Below, one piece after another: positions 42,768-51,500 of a stretch of DNA of 57,000 nt. A program made the position numbers and the translations under genes. The stretch is from Oscillospiraceae bacterium (lineage in GTDB: Bacteria; Bacillota; Clostridia; Oscillospirales; Oscillospiraceae). The notes beneath the pieces were generated by a model. The model had not been told where the DNA came from. It did not search any database and was given only the letters and a program-made list of their open reading frames with translations. The stretch is taken from positions 1-57,000 of the forward strand of contig JAFSCD010000017.1 in the NCBI GenBank assembly GCA_017436955.1. The letters run 5' to 3'. Position 1 is the stretch's first letter. Each line of letters starts with the position of its first letter.

Positions 42768-42795
42768 TTTTAGCAGATTGTTCGTGACTTGTCAA
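42768..42795 (-). promoter_or_regulatory. Promoter of the second DUF4234 gene
   Basis: Minus strand TTGACA and TAAAAT at 16-17 nt spacing. A rightward TATAAT for the DUF2752 gene lies near 42838-42843. Confidence 0.65.
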
Positions 42796-42873
42796 CATTT
42801 GTCTTTTTTGGGTGGTTGTTTTTTCGGTGCTTTCTGCTATAATAATGGGTATCTTGCAAAAGGAACTGTTATT

Positions 42874-43239
42874 ATGAAACGAAAAGCGGTAATTTTGGGG
42901 GTCAGCCTGGGTATTCTGGCAGTGGGCGTGGTGCTGGCGTACCTGATACATAAGGGTCTGCGCATCCCCTGCCTTTTCCACCGGGTAACCGGGCTGCTTT
43001 GCCCCGGCTGTGGCAACACCCGGGCGACCATGGCGCTGCTGCGGTTGGATATCAAGGCAATGCTGGGCTACAACCTGACCTATCCCCTGCAGATATTCTA
43101 TGTTGCACGCCTGTATTTTGTGTGCGCGAAAAATTACATTCAGGGCGGTCGCTTTGCCTATCGCGCCAAGCCGGATTGGGTGGACATTTCCTGCCTGGCG
43201 ATCATCCTTATCTGGGCGATCATACGCAATCTTCTGTAA
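42874..43239 (+). CDS. DUF2752 membrane protein
   Basis: 121 residues. The N-terminal helix ILGVSLGILAVGVVLAYLI is followed by the family signature IPCLFHRVTGLLCPGCGNTR, with the CPGCG motif, and a C-terminal helix LAIILIWAIIRNLL. DUF2752 proteins are small membrane proteins of unknown function. ATG 42874 lies after AAAAGGAA; the longer open frame upstream runs antisense to the DUF4234 gene. Its terminator appears to be split by an insertion. Confidence 0.88.
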   Translation: MKRKAVILGVSLGILAVGVVLAYLIHKGLRIPCLFHRVTGLLCPGCGNTRATMALLRLDIKAMLGYNLTYPLQIFYVARLYFVCAKNYIQGGRFAYRAKPDWVDISCLAIILIWAIIRNLL

Positions 43240-43242
43240 AAT

Positions 43243-43257
43243 AAAAATCCCCACCGG
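43243..43257 (+). terminator. Left half of a disrupted terminator
   Basis: AAAAATCCCCACCGG directly after DUF2752, identical to the left arm of the intact terminator at 39656-39668, but without its partner. A matching right arm GGTGGGGATTTTTTT lies at 44297-44311. Confidence 0.55.
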
Positions 43258-43430
43258 TTGGGCGATATTCTTAAGGGAAAACTGGATAGAATTTCTGGGA
43301 GGTCAATATGACCTCCCAGTTTTCGTGCAGATGTGGGTCTGGGCAACCGCCCAGTTTCGTATCCGGCGGACAGCCGGATGCTCTGCTTGCCACAGACAGA
43401 AGTAAAAGAGTATAATTTTCAGCTGCACCA

Positions 43431-43490
43431 AAGGCTCCCTTGTGTAAAGGGAGCTGGCAAAAATCTATTTGATTTTTGACTGAGGGATTG
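43431..43490 (+). repeat. Family B repeat, left copy flanking the GNAT gene
   Basis: AAGGCTCCCTTGTGTAAAGG at the start, GACTGAGGGATTG at the end. Inverted relative to 44131-44184; the middle segment differs. Confidence 0.75.
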
Positions 43491-43493
43491 CCG

Positions 43494-43522
43494 TTGCATA
43501 ATATGCGTTGATATGATAGTAT
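43494..43522 (+). promoter_or_regulatory. Possible promoter of the second GNAT gene
   Basis: TTGCAT, 17-nt spacer, TAGTAT. Confidence 0.4.
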
Positions 43523-43569
43523 GTTAGCAAACCGTTTGCAAAACTTGAATTTGACGAGGTGATAAGACC

Positions 43570-44067
43570 ATGGACTATTCTATTGAACGAGTCAAGCTTG
43601 GTGATGAAGCAACATTGGCATTCATACAGACAGAAAGTTGGAAAGCTGGATTTAAGGATATTCTAAATCCCGACACTCTGCTACGATGCACCCAAGTCGA
43701 TAAAGCGACTACAATGTACCGTCGGCTGTTGGAGCAAAATATCGGAAATGGATATCTGTTGAAAGTTGAGGGAAACCCACACTGCATCGCATGGTGGGAT
43801 GCCACTCGTGAAAAGGATATGTCTGGCTATGCCGAACTCATTTGTATACATAGTTTGCAAAACCAATGGAGAAAAGGGTATGGCAGTAAGATGATGGACG
43901 CCGTACTGCACGATATTACCGCTGCAGGCTATTCAAAGGTTATGCTTTGGGTCTTTGAAGAGAACACAAGAGCAAGACGTTTCTACGAAGCACACGGATT
44001 TACAACCAGCGGTAAAGTGAAGCCAAACATTGAGCCGAAAGAAATATGTTACGAAAAGAATCTTTAA
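43570..44067 (+). CDS. GNAT-family N-acetyltransferase (likely acquired)
   Basis: 165 residues. N-terminal substrate region (RVKLGDEATLAFIQTESWKAGFKDIL) and the C-terminal GNAT fold (NQWRKGYGSKMMDAVLHD for acetyl-CoA, then VFEENTRARRFYEAHGF). Substrate unknown. Base composition and codon use are visibly AT-richer than the neighbours (many GAA, ATT, AAA codons), and it sits between inverted repeats inside a disrupted terminator, which together suggest horizontal acquisition. Ribosome site GAGGTG. Confidence 0.85.
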   Translation: MDYSIERVKLGDEATLAFIQTESWKAGFKDILNPDTLLRCTQVDKATTMYRRLLEQNIGNGYLLKVEGNPHCIAWWDATREKDMSGYAELICIHSLQNQWRKGYGSKMMDAVLHDITAAGYSKVMLWVFEENTRARRFYEAHGFTTSGKVKPNIEPKEICYEKNL

Positions 44068-44130
44068 GGATTCCGTTCAGCCAACTCCAATTCATCGAAC
44101 AGAAATAGAATTCATCACTCTACTGTAAAA

Positions 44131-44184
44131 CAATCCCTCAGTCAGCCTGATCGGCTGACAGTTCCCTTTACACAAGGGAGCCTT
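44131..44184 (-). repeat. Family B repeat, right copy flanking the GNAT gene
   Basis: On the minus strand it reads AAGGCTCCCTTGTGTAAAGG, then a CTGTCAGCC / GGCTGAC hairpin, then TGAGGGATTG. Opposite orientation to 43431-43490. Confidence 0.75.
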
Positions 44185-44296
44185 CGCTCTATTGCACAAC
44201 TGCACAAAAAATGCCTGCACAGCTTCCACGAGTGGTCTGTGCAGGCATCTTTAATCATTTTACAATTACTTTTCTCCGTTAAGGACATCACGCTTT

Positions 44297-44311
44297 GGTG
44301 GGGATTTTTTT
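44297..44311 (-). terminator. Right half of a disrupted terminator
   Basis: GGTGGGGATTTTTTT, at the stop of cpsD, complementary to the orphan arm at 43243-43257. On the minus strand it leaves cpsD with only one stem arm. Confidence 0.5.
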
Positions 44312-45059
44312 ATTCTTCGGTTTTTTCCGTTTCGTCGGTGACCGCCTTGCCGTAGCGACCGTAGCGACCGTACTGACCGTAGCGACCGTACTTGCCGTAG
44401 CTGCCGTAGCGACCGTAGCCCTGGGCGGTGGGGTCAATCTTGTTCAGAATGACACCCAGGATGGGGCAGGAGGTCTTTTCCAGCTGCTCCTTCACACGCT
44501 GTGCAAAGCGGTAGCTGATGGCATTGGACTCGATAACCATAACCAGGCCGTCGCAGGACTCCGCGATAATGGCGCTGTCGATAACATTGCCAACGGGAGG
44601 CGTATCCACGATAACATAATCATAGCTTGCTCTGAGCTTTTCCAGCAATTCCTTGAAGCTGCTCTCACCCAGCAGTTCTGCAGGGTTGGGAGGGAAGCCG
44701 CCGGTCAGGATCATATCCAGGCCCTCGTGATCGGTGGTGCAGATCAGGTCCTCAAAGCTGGTCATACCGGACAGGTAATACGCCAGACCGTCCTTTTCTT
44801 TATCGCCGGCCAGATGAATCTTACCCAGCAGCGTGGAATTACGCAGGTCACCATCAATCAGGATGACCTTCTTATGTGCCTCCGCAAGGGAAAGCGCCAG
44901 ATTCAAGCTGACGGTACTTTTGCCCTCGTTGGGGGTGCAGCTGGTGATGGCAATCACCTTCTTGTCACGACCGCAGAAGAACAGATTGGTACGAAGAGAC
45001 TTATAAGCCTCTTCTACGGGGAAGGTAAGCTTCTGATACTTGATTCTGATGTCAGTCAT
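44310..45059 (-). CDS. cpsD: CpsD/CapB-family tyrosine-protein kinase
   Basis: 249-residue cytoplasmic bacterial tyrosine kinase that works with the membrane partner encoded upstream to control capsular/exopolysaccharide assembly. Walker A SCTPNEGKST (about 40-49), Walker A' KKVILIDGDLRNS and Walker B VIVDTPPV are present. The C-terminus is a tyrosine cluster (GYGRYGSYGKYGRYGQYGRY and further), the autophosphorylation tail. Start shares one base with the stop of the wzz-like gene (TAATG). Confidence 0.94.
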   Translation of the reverse strand: MTDIRIKYQKLTFPVEEAYKSLRTNLFFCGRDKKVIAITSCTPNEGKSTVSLNLALSLAEAHKKVILIDGDLRNSTLLGKIHLAGDKEKDGLAYYLSGMTSFEDLICTTDHEGLDMILTGGFPPNPAELLGESSFKELLEKLRASYDYVIVDTPPVGNVIDSAIIAESCDGLVMVIESNAISYRFAQRVKEQLEKTSCPILGVILNKIDPTAQGYGRYGSYGKYGRYGQYGRYGRYGKAVTDETEKTEE

Positions 45060-45778
45060 TATTTACGTCCCCCTCTCTTTTTCTTCTTGGTGTTGGGCTC
45101 ATTGGTAGGAATGGAAGCCAGCACATTCAGGCCCAGGTAATGCTCTACATCATCGGTGTCCTTAATGGTATCGTTGGAATAGTGCTGCAGCAGCACAACC
45201 GCGATTGCCAGCAGGCAGCCCAGTGCGCCGCCCAGAATCACATTGTTGCGGGTGTTGGGTGTGCTGGGAGAGGTGGGGTAGCTGGCGGTATCGACCACGG
45301 TAACCGTTTCAACCTTCATAACGTCCACGATCTTCTTGGCGGAAATCACGCGGATGGCTTCCGCCAGGCGCTGTGCCATCACGGGATCGGGGTCTTTGAC
45401 AACGATGGTAACGATACGGGTATCGTCATCGGTCTCCACAGAAATCTTGCCCTGAACAGCACTGGCGCTGATCTCCAGACCAAGCTGGGCCTTCACCTGC
45501 TCGGCTACGTCACGGCTCTTGATGATGCGGGCGTAGTCCTTCGTCAGGTGGGTACTGACCTGGAAGTCAGAGGACGACAGCTTGTCATCGTTCTGCTTGG
45601 ACAGAACGAAAATGGTGGTGGAGGATTGATATTGGGGGGTAATGAGCAACTTGGTGCCCAGCAGGAAGGCGGATGCTACCACCAGACCGCACAGCAAAAT
45701 GACGATCCATCTTTTGATCAGGACGTCAAATACATCTTTGGCGGTTACTTCCAGCTTTCTTTCGTGATTCTCATTCAT
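45059..45778 (-). CDS. Wzz/YveK-family chain-length determinant (kinase activator)
   Basis: 239 residues. Two membrane helices (IVILLCGLVVASAFLLG near 30; VILGGALGCLLAIAVVLL near 185) flank an extracytoplasmic domain, and a short cytoplasmic tail ends in KKKKRGGRK. This is the CpsC/CapA/YveK modulator that activates CpsD. Overlaps cpsB by 8 bp. Confidence 0.92.
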   Translation of the reverse strand: MNENHERKLEVTAKDVFDVLIKRWIVILLCGLVVASAFLLGTKLLITPQYQSSTTIFVLSKQNDDKLSSSDFQVSTHLTKDYARIIKSRDVAEQVKAQLGLEISASAVQGKISVETDDDTRIVTIVVKDPDPVMAQRLAEAIRVISAKKIVDVMKVETVTVVDTASYPTSPSTPNTRNNVILGGALGCLLAIAVVLLQHYSNDTIKDTDDVEHYLGLNVLASIPTNEPNTKKKKRGGRK

Positions 45779-46508
45779 ATCGATTCGCTATGCTCCTCTC
45801 AACTATTTCCGTAGGGTTAACGCACATTATCTGATCCCGATAATCGGCACCCATTATTTTCTCTATATACGCGGCACACTTGCCGATGTTCACCTTGCGG
45901 TCTGTCAGGTCGTGGGCATCGCTGCCGATGAAATGGACGAGATCCTGCTGCATGGCTTTTTTGCAAAACCGCTTCCAGAAAAAGCCGTCCTCACCGATAA
46001 TACTGCCGGCGCTCATCTGAATGTAGATGCCCATATCCACCAGCCGGCGCAGCAGCTCCATATCCTTGCGGATGGCAGCGCAGCGCTCCGCGTGGGCGAT
46101 GATGGGAGCAAAGCCCCTGTTCATCACGGCGTGGCACCGATCCAGAATATATTTCTTTTCCGCAGTCTCGGAGAACTCCAGCAGCACGAACTCGGTGCCG
46201 CCCAGGGTGGCACATCTGCCGCTCTTGATCTCCTCCGCCACGTCCATACTGACGTGGATCTCGCAGCCCAAACGCAAACGCAGCTCCGGCAGCTCCTGCT
46301 TCGCCCGCGCCTGCAATATTTCAAAATGCTCTCGAATAACTTCAGCGGAACATTCAAACATATTCTTGCGGAAATGGGGCGTCAGGTAAACCGTGCGCAC
46401 ACCGTCATCATACTCCTGCCGCAGCAGCTGCAGCGACGCTTCCAGCTCTTTCGGACCGTCGTCCACACCGTAGAGCAGATGGCAGTGCATATCAAAATAA
46501 TTCGACAT
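45771..46508 (-). CDS. cpsB: CpsB/CapC-family manganese-dependent tyrosine phosphatase
   Basis: 245-residue PHP-fold phosphatase that dephosphorylates CpsD. The metal motifs DMHCHLLYGVDDGP (N-terminus), HAERC and GSDAHDL are intact. ATG 46508 follows GGAGG at 5 nt; the GTG at 46514 overlaps the ribosome site. First gene of the cpsB-wzz-cpsD module; no glycosyltransferase gene lies nearby. Confidence 0.94.
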   Translation of the reverse strand: MSNYFDMHCHLLYGVDDGPKELEASLQLLRQEYDDGVRTVYLTPHFRKNMFECSAEVIREHFEILQARAKQELPELRLRLGCEIHVSMDVAEEIKSGRCATLGGTEFVLLEFSETAEKKYILDRCHAVMNRGFAPIIAHAERCAAIRKDMELLRRLVDMGIYIQMSAGSIIGEDGFFWKRFCKKAMQQDLVHFIGSDAHDLTDRKVNIGKCAAYIEKIMGADYRDQIMCVNPTEIVERSIANRYE

Positions 46509-46624
46509 ACGCACCTCCGGTTTGCATAGTTACGCATTTTAGACATACCGTAGAGCATTATAGCATAGAAATTCTGCGATTGCTAGATGTTTTTGCAAAA
46601 TTTTTACGTATTATATAATTTTTT

Positions 46625-46648
46625 ACCCCATCGGATAACCGATGGGGT
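46625..46648 (-). other. Hairpin after the uridine kinase-like gene
   Basis: Perfect 10-bp stem ACCCCATCGG / CCGATGGGGT with an ATAA loop, 7 bp past the leftward stop. An A-run rather than a U-run follows in the transcript, so it is not a canonical terminator. The cpsB promoter region (TATAAT about 46555-46562 on the minus strand) follows. Confidence 0.55.
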
Positions 46649-46654
46649 GTTCAT

Positions 46655-47701
46655 TCAGATTTGAATCGTCATATCGCAGCGCTGTTTGATGCCGGTTTTG
46701 TCAAAATACGCGTTTTCCAGGGGTATCCACCGGGTAAAAAACTGCTGTGCCGTTTCGCTGCCGTTGCGGTGCAGGATCCGCTGCCGCTGCAGCGCCGGGT
46801 CGATATCCAAAAACACGGAAAAATCGTAGAATTCCGCCAGCGCCGGGTGCATCGCATAGGCGCCCTCCAGGATCACCAGCTTTTGGGGGCTTACCTGCTT
46901 TGCATCGCCCAGGGTCATCGTGGCGCAGTCGAAGCTGCGATAGGTGATCGTCTCTCCCCTTTCCAGCGGCAGCAGAATCTCCGCAAGAACGCGCTCCCGA
47001 TCCACATTTCCGCCGATCTCGGCATAGCGTTCAGCGGTTCGCTGCTCCGGCCGCAGGAAAAAGTCATCCATGTGGAACACGGTGCAGGGGTAAAGCTGCT
47101 GCAGCAGCCGGCTCAGGGTAGTTTTTCCGCTGCCGCTGCCGCCGTCAATGGCGATGACGGTTCTTTTCTCCCGCGGCAGCTTATCCAGCGCCGAAAGCAG
47201 CGGCAAAAAGGGGATGAATTGGCTGGCGATCACCCTGTAAGCAGGGTGATATGCTTCGCGGAAAACATCGGAATGGCGCACCGCCGGGTAGCCCTCGGCT
47301 TCCCACCGGGCAGCCTCCGCTTCAAACACCGCCGCATCGAAGGGCAGTACGCCCTCCCGTGCCAGCTCGCCGGCAATTTCCAGCTTTTCCTGCAGCGCTG
47401 ACCGCCCGTTTTCCTCCTGCCGGGCAGACAGCACAAAGAGCCTGCCCAACGTTTCTGCCTGCAGACCGCCCTTCAGCAGCCACAGCGGCACACGGCAGTA
47501 TGCGCTGTCCAGCGGCTCGATCTGCGCCTGCCGGACGCCGGCACGAAACTCGCTTTCGATGCGCGCCGTGGCATTTTCCAGAGACGTCACAAGATGCTCG
47601 CAGCCAAAAGCGCTTTGGTGTATAAACTTAAAAACGTCCTGAATCTGCAGCCGCGGATACGCCCTGACGTGCTGTATCAGCAGCTCTTTTGTCTGTGCCA
47701 T
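46655..47701 (-). CDS. Uridine kinase-like P-loop protein with a novel N-terminal domain
   Basis: 348 residues. The C-terminal ~180 are a nucleoside kinase-type P-loop domain (VIAIDGGSGSGKTTLSRLL, then FHMDDFFLRPEQR, and VILEGAYAMHP). The N-terminal ~165 (MAQTKELLIQHVRAYPRLQI; FKFIHQSAFGCEHLV) are helical and not recognised. ATG 47701 follows GAGGTGAT; the longer open frame upstream overlaps the HAD gene antisense-like and is not used. It is 19 bp after the HAD gene, so it is likely the second gene of that operon. Substrate not certain. Confidence 0.8.
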   Translation of the reverse strand: MAQTKELLIQHVRAYPRLQIQDVFKFIHQSAFGCEHLVTSLENATARIESEFRAGVRQAQIEPLDSAYCRVPLWLLKGGLQAETLGRLFVLSARQEENGRSALQEKLEIAGELAREGVLPFDAAVFEAEAARWEAEGYPAVRHSDVFREAYHPAYRVIASQFIPFLPLLSALDKLPREKRTVIAIDGGSGSGKTTLSRLLQQLYPCTVFHMDDFFLRPEQRTAERYAEIGGNVDRERVLAEILLPLERGETITYRSFDCATMTLGDAKQVSPQKLVILEGAYAMHPALAEFYDFSVFLDIDPALQRQRILHRNGSETAQQFFTRWIPLENAYFDKTGIKQRCDMTIQI

Positions 47702-47720
47702 CTTGATCACCTCTTCTTTG

Positions 47721-48413
47721 CTACAACGCAAAATATTCTTCCAAATGACGGACGCGGTGGACGTGGGGGTCGCTTTCAAAGCGGTCATCGTCCTGCCAGT
47801 GATCCAGCCAGACCACCTCCATATCCGCCCCACGGGCGCCTGCCACGTCGGAATCCGGGTCATCGCCCACGAACAGACATTCCCCATTCGTTACGCCCAG
47901 CAGCTTTGCGGCGTAATCAAATATCCGTCTGTCCGGCTTGTGGATGCCCAGCTGCGCCGAATATACCACGGCATCGAAAAGGTGCTCAATGCCCAACGCC
48001 GCCACCTTTTTGCGCTGATGCGCCAAAAGCTCCGGCACCACATTGGTAATAATGGCCGTTTTCAGCCCCCGGGCTTTCAGCTTCTTTATGATCCCCACCG
48101 CTTCCTGCGATGGCGAAACAAAATCCCGCATATGGGCGTAATAGTAGTCGATACACTGCTGCCGGACATAGGGCTTATCCGACGGATAACGCGCCAAAAG
48201 CGCCTGAAACGCATCCTCGTGGGTCATACTGTTGCGCTTGACCCGGGTCATCATATAGCCAACGGCTTCTGCTATAAATTCCTCACTGCGGTCTGGATAA
48301 AGGCACTGCCGGAACATACCCGGAAACACCTGCCGGGCAGTATCCCGACGGCTGTAGAGGGTCTCATCCAGATCCCACAGCACCGCCTTCTTCGTGCTGT
48401 CAAAGGTCGCCAT
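47721..48413 (-). CDS. HAD-family hydrolase
   Basis: 230 residues. Motif I DLDETL with nucleophile Asp14 and Asp16, motif II ITNVV, and motif IV VGDDPDSDVAGARGADM give a complete HAD phosphatase of the YjjG/pyrimidine 5'-nucleotidase-like type with a helical cap. ATG 48413 follows GAGGTGAGG. First gene of a two-gene operon with the uridine kinase-like gene, which makes a nucleotide-related substrate plausible. Confidence 0.9.
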   Translation of the reverse strand: MATFDSTKKAVLWDLDETLYSRRDTARQVFPGMFRQCLYPDRSEEFIAEAVGYMMTRVKRNSMTHEDAFQALLARYPSDKPYVRQQCIDYYYAHMRDFVSPSQEAVGIIKKLKARGLKTAIITNVVPELLAHQRKKVAALGIEHLFDAVVYSAQLGIHKPDRRIFDYAAKLLGVTNGECLFVGDDPDSDVAGARGADMEVVWLDHWQDDDRFESDPHVHRVRHLEEYFAL

Positions 48414-48432
48414 TTCCTCACCTCTTTTTGCT

Positions 48433-48461
48433 ATTATAGCACATCTTTGCTTCCTTTGCAA
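48433..48461 (-). promoter_or_regulatory. Promoter of the HAD-kinase operon
   Basis: Minus strand TTGCAA, 17-nt spacer, TATAAT. Confidence 0.7.
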
Positions 48462-48510
48462 AAGAATCCGTCAACGCTGCGTATTTTCTTCATTTTATGC
48501 CGATATTGGT

Positions 48511-48540
48511 TTGACTACCGCTCGAAAGATGTGGTATAAT
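48511..48540 (+). promoter_or_regulatory. Promoter of the TIR-NACHT gene
   Basis: TTGACT (48511-48516), 18-nt spacer, TATAAT (48535-48540), about 30 nt before the start codon. Strong and without visible operator. Confidence 0.72.
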
Positions 48541-48570
48541 GGTAAAAATATCACAATGGAGGGGACAGTT

Positions 48571-51500
48571 TTGAAGATTTTTATCAGCTACGGTCACGAG
48601 GATCATACCCAGGTAGTGGATCTTCTGTTTGATGCCCTGATCCAGGCAGGTCACGAGCCCTGGAAGGACGACCGCTACGAAGGCAACAGCGGCATCCCCG
48701 CAGGCCGTGATTTTACGCAGATCATCTACCAGGCCATTGACGATTCTGAATTTGTGATCGCCTTTGTCACCAATGTGACCCAGGACAAGCAGTACTGCCG
48801 TGATGAGCGGCAGCGCGCCTACAACAAAAAGGGCAACCACTTTATCCAGATCCGTATGGACTATGCCGATATTACCCTGGGCAACTCCTTAAGCTATATT
48901 GAAATGTCGGATGTGATCAGCAGCAACGGTCAGCTCAACCAGCGGCTGTTTGAGGACAAGCTGAAGTCCCTGTTTGCCGCCTTCCGGGATCCTGCCAGCT
49001 TTGCCGCAGGTGGTTTTACGCCCTGGGCAAAATTCGACACCCACCTGAAGGTACAGGGCGCGCTCCCTTACCACGAGTTTATTGCCTCTTTGGACAAAGA
49101 GGATTTCGTCGGCCGTCAATGGCTGCTGGAAAAATGCAAAAGCTGGGTGATGGACAGCTCTATCCCCTGCCGGCTGTTCGTGATTCTGGGCGAAGCCGGT
49201 ACCGGCAAGACCGCCTTTGTGCGGCATCTGGCAGCGGATGCGGAGCTGGTGCGCTCGGTACATATCTGCGTATACGACCGGCAGAGCACCCGTACCGTCA
49301 GAGAGACCCTGAAGGATCTTGCCTACGTACTGGCGCAGAATAACAGCCGCTACTTCGATTTCCTGAAGATGCGTGACTTTGACCAGCTTCAGGATATGAC
49401 GGTGGACGGTCTGTTTGAATTTCTGTTCGTGGAGCCGCTGAAAACCGAAAACCAGAAATACCTGCTGGTGATCGACGGCTTGGACGAAATGGAGGAAAAT
49501 ACCGGCTTCAAGCCGCTGATGCGGCTGTTCCGGCAGTATGCCCATCACCTCAATCCCAACATCTCCTTCCTGGTCACCGGCCGCCCCGACACATATATCA
49601 CCGACATGCTGAAAACCGTTGCCGCCGGTAAGCCTATGGAAAGCGTGCTGCTGGATAAGAACGCCAGCAAGGAAGACCTGCAGTATTTCATCGAGTCCAA
49701 GCTGAAGCAGCTGGACTGCTACAGCGAGAGCCTTGCCGGCAAGCTGCTGGAGGCCTGCGACGGCAATTTTGAGTATCTGTCGCTGTTGTTCCGGGAAGCT
49801 CTGGAGGAAGGTCTGCGGGTGTTTGACGGTATGAAAATCCCCCGGGGTCTGAACGAGCGCTACGCCCAGTATCTGGACAGAAGAATGGAAATGCTGGACT
49901 GCACACGCCTGAGCAAGGAGCAGCGGCTGCTGCTTTCCGCGCTGTGCATCGCCTATGAGCCGCTGCCCGTTTCCGTGCTTTGCGCCATCACCGCCCTGGA
50001 GGATTACGACGTTTTCGATGAGCTGGCGCTGTTTGGCTCGCTGATCCGTCAAATCGACGCCAACAGCAGCGACCCCCGGATCTGCCTGTTCACCAAGAGC
50101 TTCCGGGATTTCCTGCTGGGCAGACAGTTTACAAAATACTGCGCCGACCACAAGCTGGGTACCCGGCTGTTTGCGCAGTACCTGATGGATAAATGCACTA
50201 CGGAAAAGGCACTGCAGAAGTATCCTTATCTGGATCAGTACGGCTTTGCGCATCTTCTGCGCTATGCTGAAGAGGAGCCGGAAGCGGTCAGGGAGTACTG
50301 CAAGCAGCTGGAAGCTGCCGGCATCGACCTGAATCAACGGCTTGCCAATGCCCTGCATCAGGGCGATTCCTCCACGATCCGCAGCTACTGGCAGTTCGGC
50401 AGAGAAATCGGCAGCCTGGCTACCGTCATCACCTACCTGAAGGGCAGGCGCAGTGCGGATGCCCTGACCGAGTTTATTGCCATTTACAGGGAAGAAGGTT
50501 ATGCCTCCCGGGCAGCAACGCTGGAAGCCGACATCCTGCTGTGGAACCCCTCGCCGGAGGTATACAAGCAGGCGGCGGCTCTGTATATGGAGTCACTGGA
50601 GCTGGAGGAGAAGCAGCATGAAGCCAATCCCACCTACCGCAGCCGCCGGAACCTTTCCGTTTCCTGTAACCGGCTGGGTGATGTTTGCCAGCGGCAGCAG
50701 ACCCCCGAGGGCTTTGCCCAGGCAGAACAATGGTTCCGCAGGGCGCTGGCATTCTGCGAGGAGAATTATCAGGAAAATCCCGGCTACCAGAGTCGCCGTG
50801 ACCTTTTCATCGACTACAGCAATATGGGCGACCTTGCCAAGCGCAAGCAGACGCCGGAAGGCGACGCAGAAGCCGAGGAGTGGTACCAGAAGGCGTTGGA
50901 GCTCTGCCTGCAAAACCATCAGGAGAAGCCCTGCTACGAAAGCCGCCGTGACCTTGCCATCCGCTACAACCGCTTAAGTGAGCTTGCCCGGCGTAAGCTG
51001 ACCCCGGAGGGCGATGCAGAGGCAGAAAAGCTGTGCCGTGAGGCTTTGGCTCTGTCGGAGCAGAATCTCCGTGACAACCCCAGCTTTGAAAGCCGCCGGG
51101 ATCTTGCCATCGAATACAGCACCCTGGGCGATATGGCGCAGCGCAAGAACACCCCGGAGGGTAATGCACAAGCCGAGCAATGGTACCGCAAGGCGCTGGA
51201 TATGGACGAGCAGAATTACAAGGCAACGCCCAACTATGAAAGCCAGCGAAGCCTTATGGTGCGCTACAGCCGTCTGGGTGAGCTTGCACAGCGCAAGCAG
51301 ACGCCGGAGGACGATGACCAGGCAGAACAATGGTTCCGTAAGGTCCTGGATATCTGCGAGCAGAACTATCAGGCCAACCCCGGCTATGAAACGCTGCGGG
51401 ATCTGTCCATCGTCTACAACCGTCTGGGCGACCTTTGCCAGCGCAAGCAGACTCCGGAGGGCTATGCGGAAGCGGAAGACTGGTTCCGCAAGGCGCTGGA

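Larger units (their letters stand above)
43258..44296. mobile_element. Putative ~1-kb insertion carrying a GNAT gene
   Basis: The segment between the two terminator halves. Left edge GGGCGATATTCTTAAGGG and right edge (complement) GCGTGATGTCCTTAACGG are imperfect inverted repeats. It holds an 11-bp stem hairpin with T-tail (43295-43323), inverted family B repeats and one AT-richer GNAT gene. There is no transposase, and no target-site duplication was found, so the mobility mechanism is unknown. Confidence 0.45.

Noticed and set aside
43258-44296. A complete insertion sequence or transposon
   Set aside because: No transposase is encoded and no target duplication is visible; kept only as a putative insertion of unknown mechanism.
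46625-46648. Canonical terminator after the uridine kinase-like gene
   Set aside because: The hairpin is perfect, but an A-run rather than a U-run follows in the transcript, so it is listed only as a hairpin.
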